From positions 213,541,748 to 213,605,747 of the forward strand of contig OZ010794.1 of NCBI GenBank assembly GCA_963932465.1: DNA of 64,000 nt, read 5' to 3'. Source of the stretch: Maratus speciosus (Eukaryota > Arthropoda > Arachnida > Araneae > Salticidae). The translations under genes were made by a program, and so were the position numbers. Positions 63,840 through 64,000 of this stretch are shown one piece after another (position 1 is the first letter of the stretch; each line of letters begins with the position of its first letter). The notes beneath the pieces were generated by a model. That model had not been told where the DNA came from, did no database searches, and worked only from the letters and a program-made list of their open reading frames with translations.

Positions 63840-64000
63840 ATTTCCACTCCTCTTCTATTCTCAAGTTCACTGCTCAAAAGCGCGAAACTTTTTGACACAA
63901 TAAAGTACACATTTTTAAACGTAAAGGTATAAAATTAGCAGACCTGAAAATGAAAGCGGCTTGGAATCGAAATGATTTTTCCATTTTTTGATCAATAAAT
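63840..64000. mobile_element. TTAAGG-family element running off the window (inverted)
   Basis: TATTCTCAAGTTCACTGCTC, AAAAGCGCGAAACTTTTTGA then CACAATAAAGTACACATTTT, and GGCTTGGAATCGAAATGATT then TTTCCATTTTTTGATC match the reverse strand of the right arm of other family members. The rest lies beyond position 64000. Confidence 0.55.

Overview
This window is non-coding, AT-rich eukaryotic (animal) DNA. The transposon families (Tc1/mariner with a DD34E-type transposase, piggyBac, hAT, pogo and Helentron-like elements, protein-primed DNA polymerase B fragments), the long homopolymer runs and the absence of any spliced host gene suggest a large arthropod genome. A chelicerate such as a spider is possible, but nothing in the sequence fixes the clade. 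I see no convincing host protein-coding gene, rRNA or intact tRNA. What is present is a record of mobile elements inserted into each other.

Region 1 (about 1-22.4 kb) holds more than twenty short (150-230 bp) palindromic elements. Their terminal inverted repeats differ widely (TTAA-flanked types, and CAG...CTG types with 8-bp target duplications), yet they share one inner hairpin core built from a TACCACTAAAATTTT-like arm and an ATTAAATAAGGCGAAA-like arm. They sit in, and interrupt, a tandem array of about 1 kb units (about 2.79-8.56 kb), a Tc1-like element with doubled end repeats (5.68-7.70 kb), a decayed piggyBac transposase gene (10.85-9.08 kb, minus strand), arrays of about 150 bp, a pogo remnant (20.57-21.44 kb) and a 2.3 kb long-TIR element with a decayed gene (21.71-24.0 kb). 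Copies of the 1 kb unit supply empty sites that show TTAA target use directly.

Region 2 (24.5-26.6 kb) is a compact minus-strand cluster of four small reading frames. The first is the C-terminal end of a protein-primed type B DNA polymerase, so the cluster looks like the remnant of a Polinton/Maverick- or adintovirus-like element or an endogenised relative. One frame has an in-frame stop, two are intact, and one of the intact frames has a signal peptide. It abuts a satellite of 51-bp (17-codon) units (26.66-27.88 kb), whose long open frames on both strands are a by-product of the period.

Region 3 (28-64 kb) contains a 4.25 kb hAT element with a perfect 8-bp duplication (29,120-33,372) holding further nested elements, three Helentron/DINE-like elements with central microsatellites and arrays of about 150 bp, a family of about 330-460 bp TTAAGG...CCTTAA elements with at least eight copies, another hAT with a perfect 8-bp duplication (44,794-45,581), two fold-back elements, and long AT-rich stretches with homopolymer runs in which I see nothing else. 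The core-hairpin family of region 1 is not seen here.
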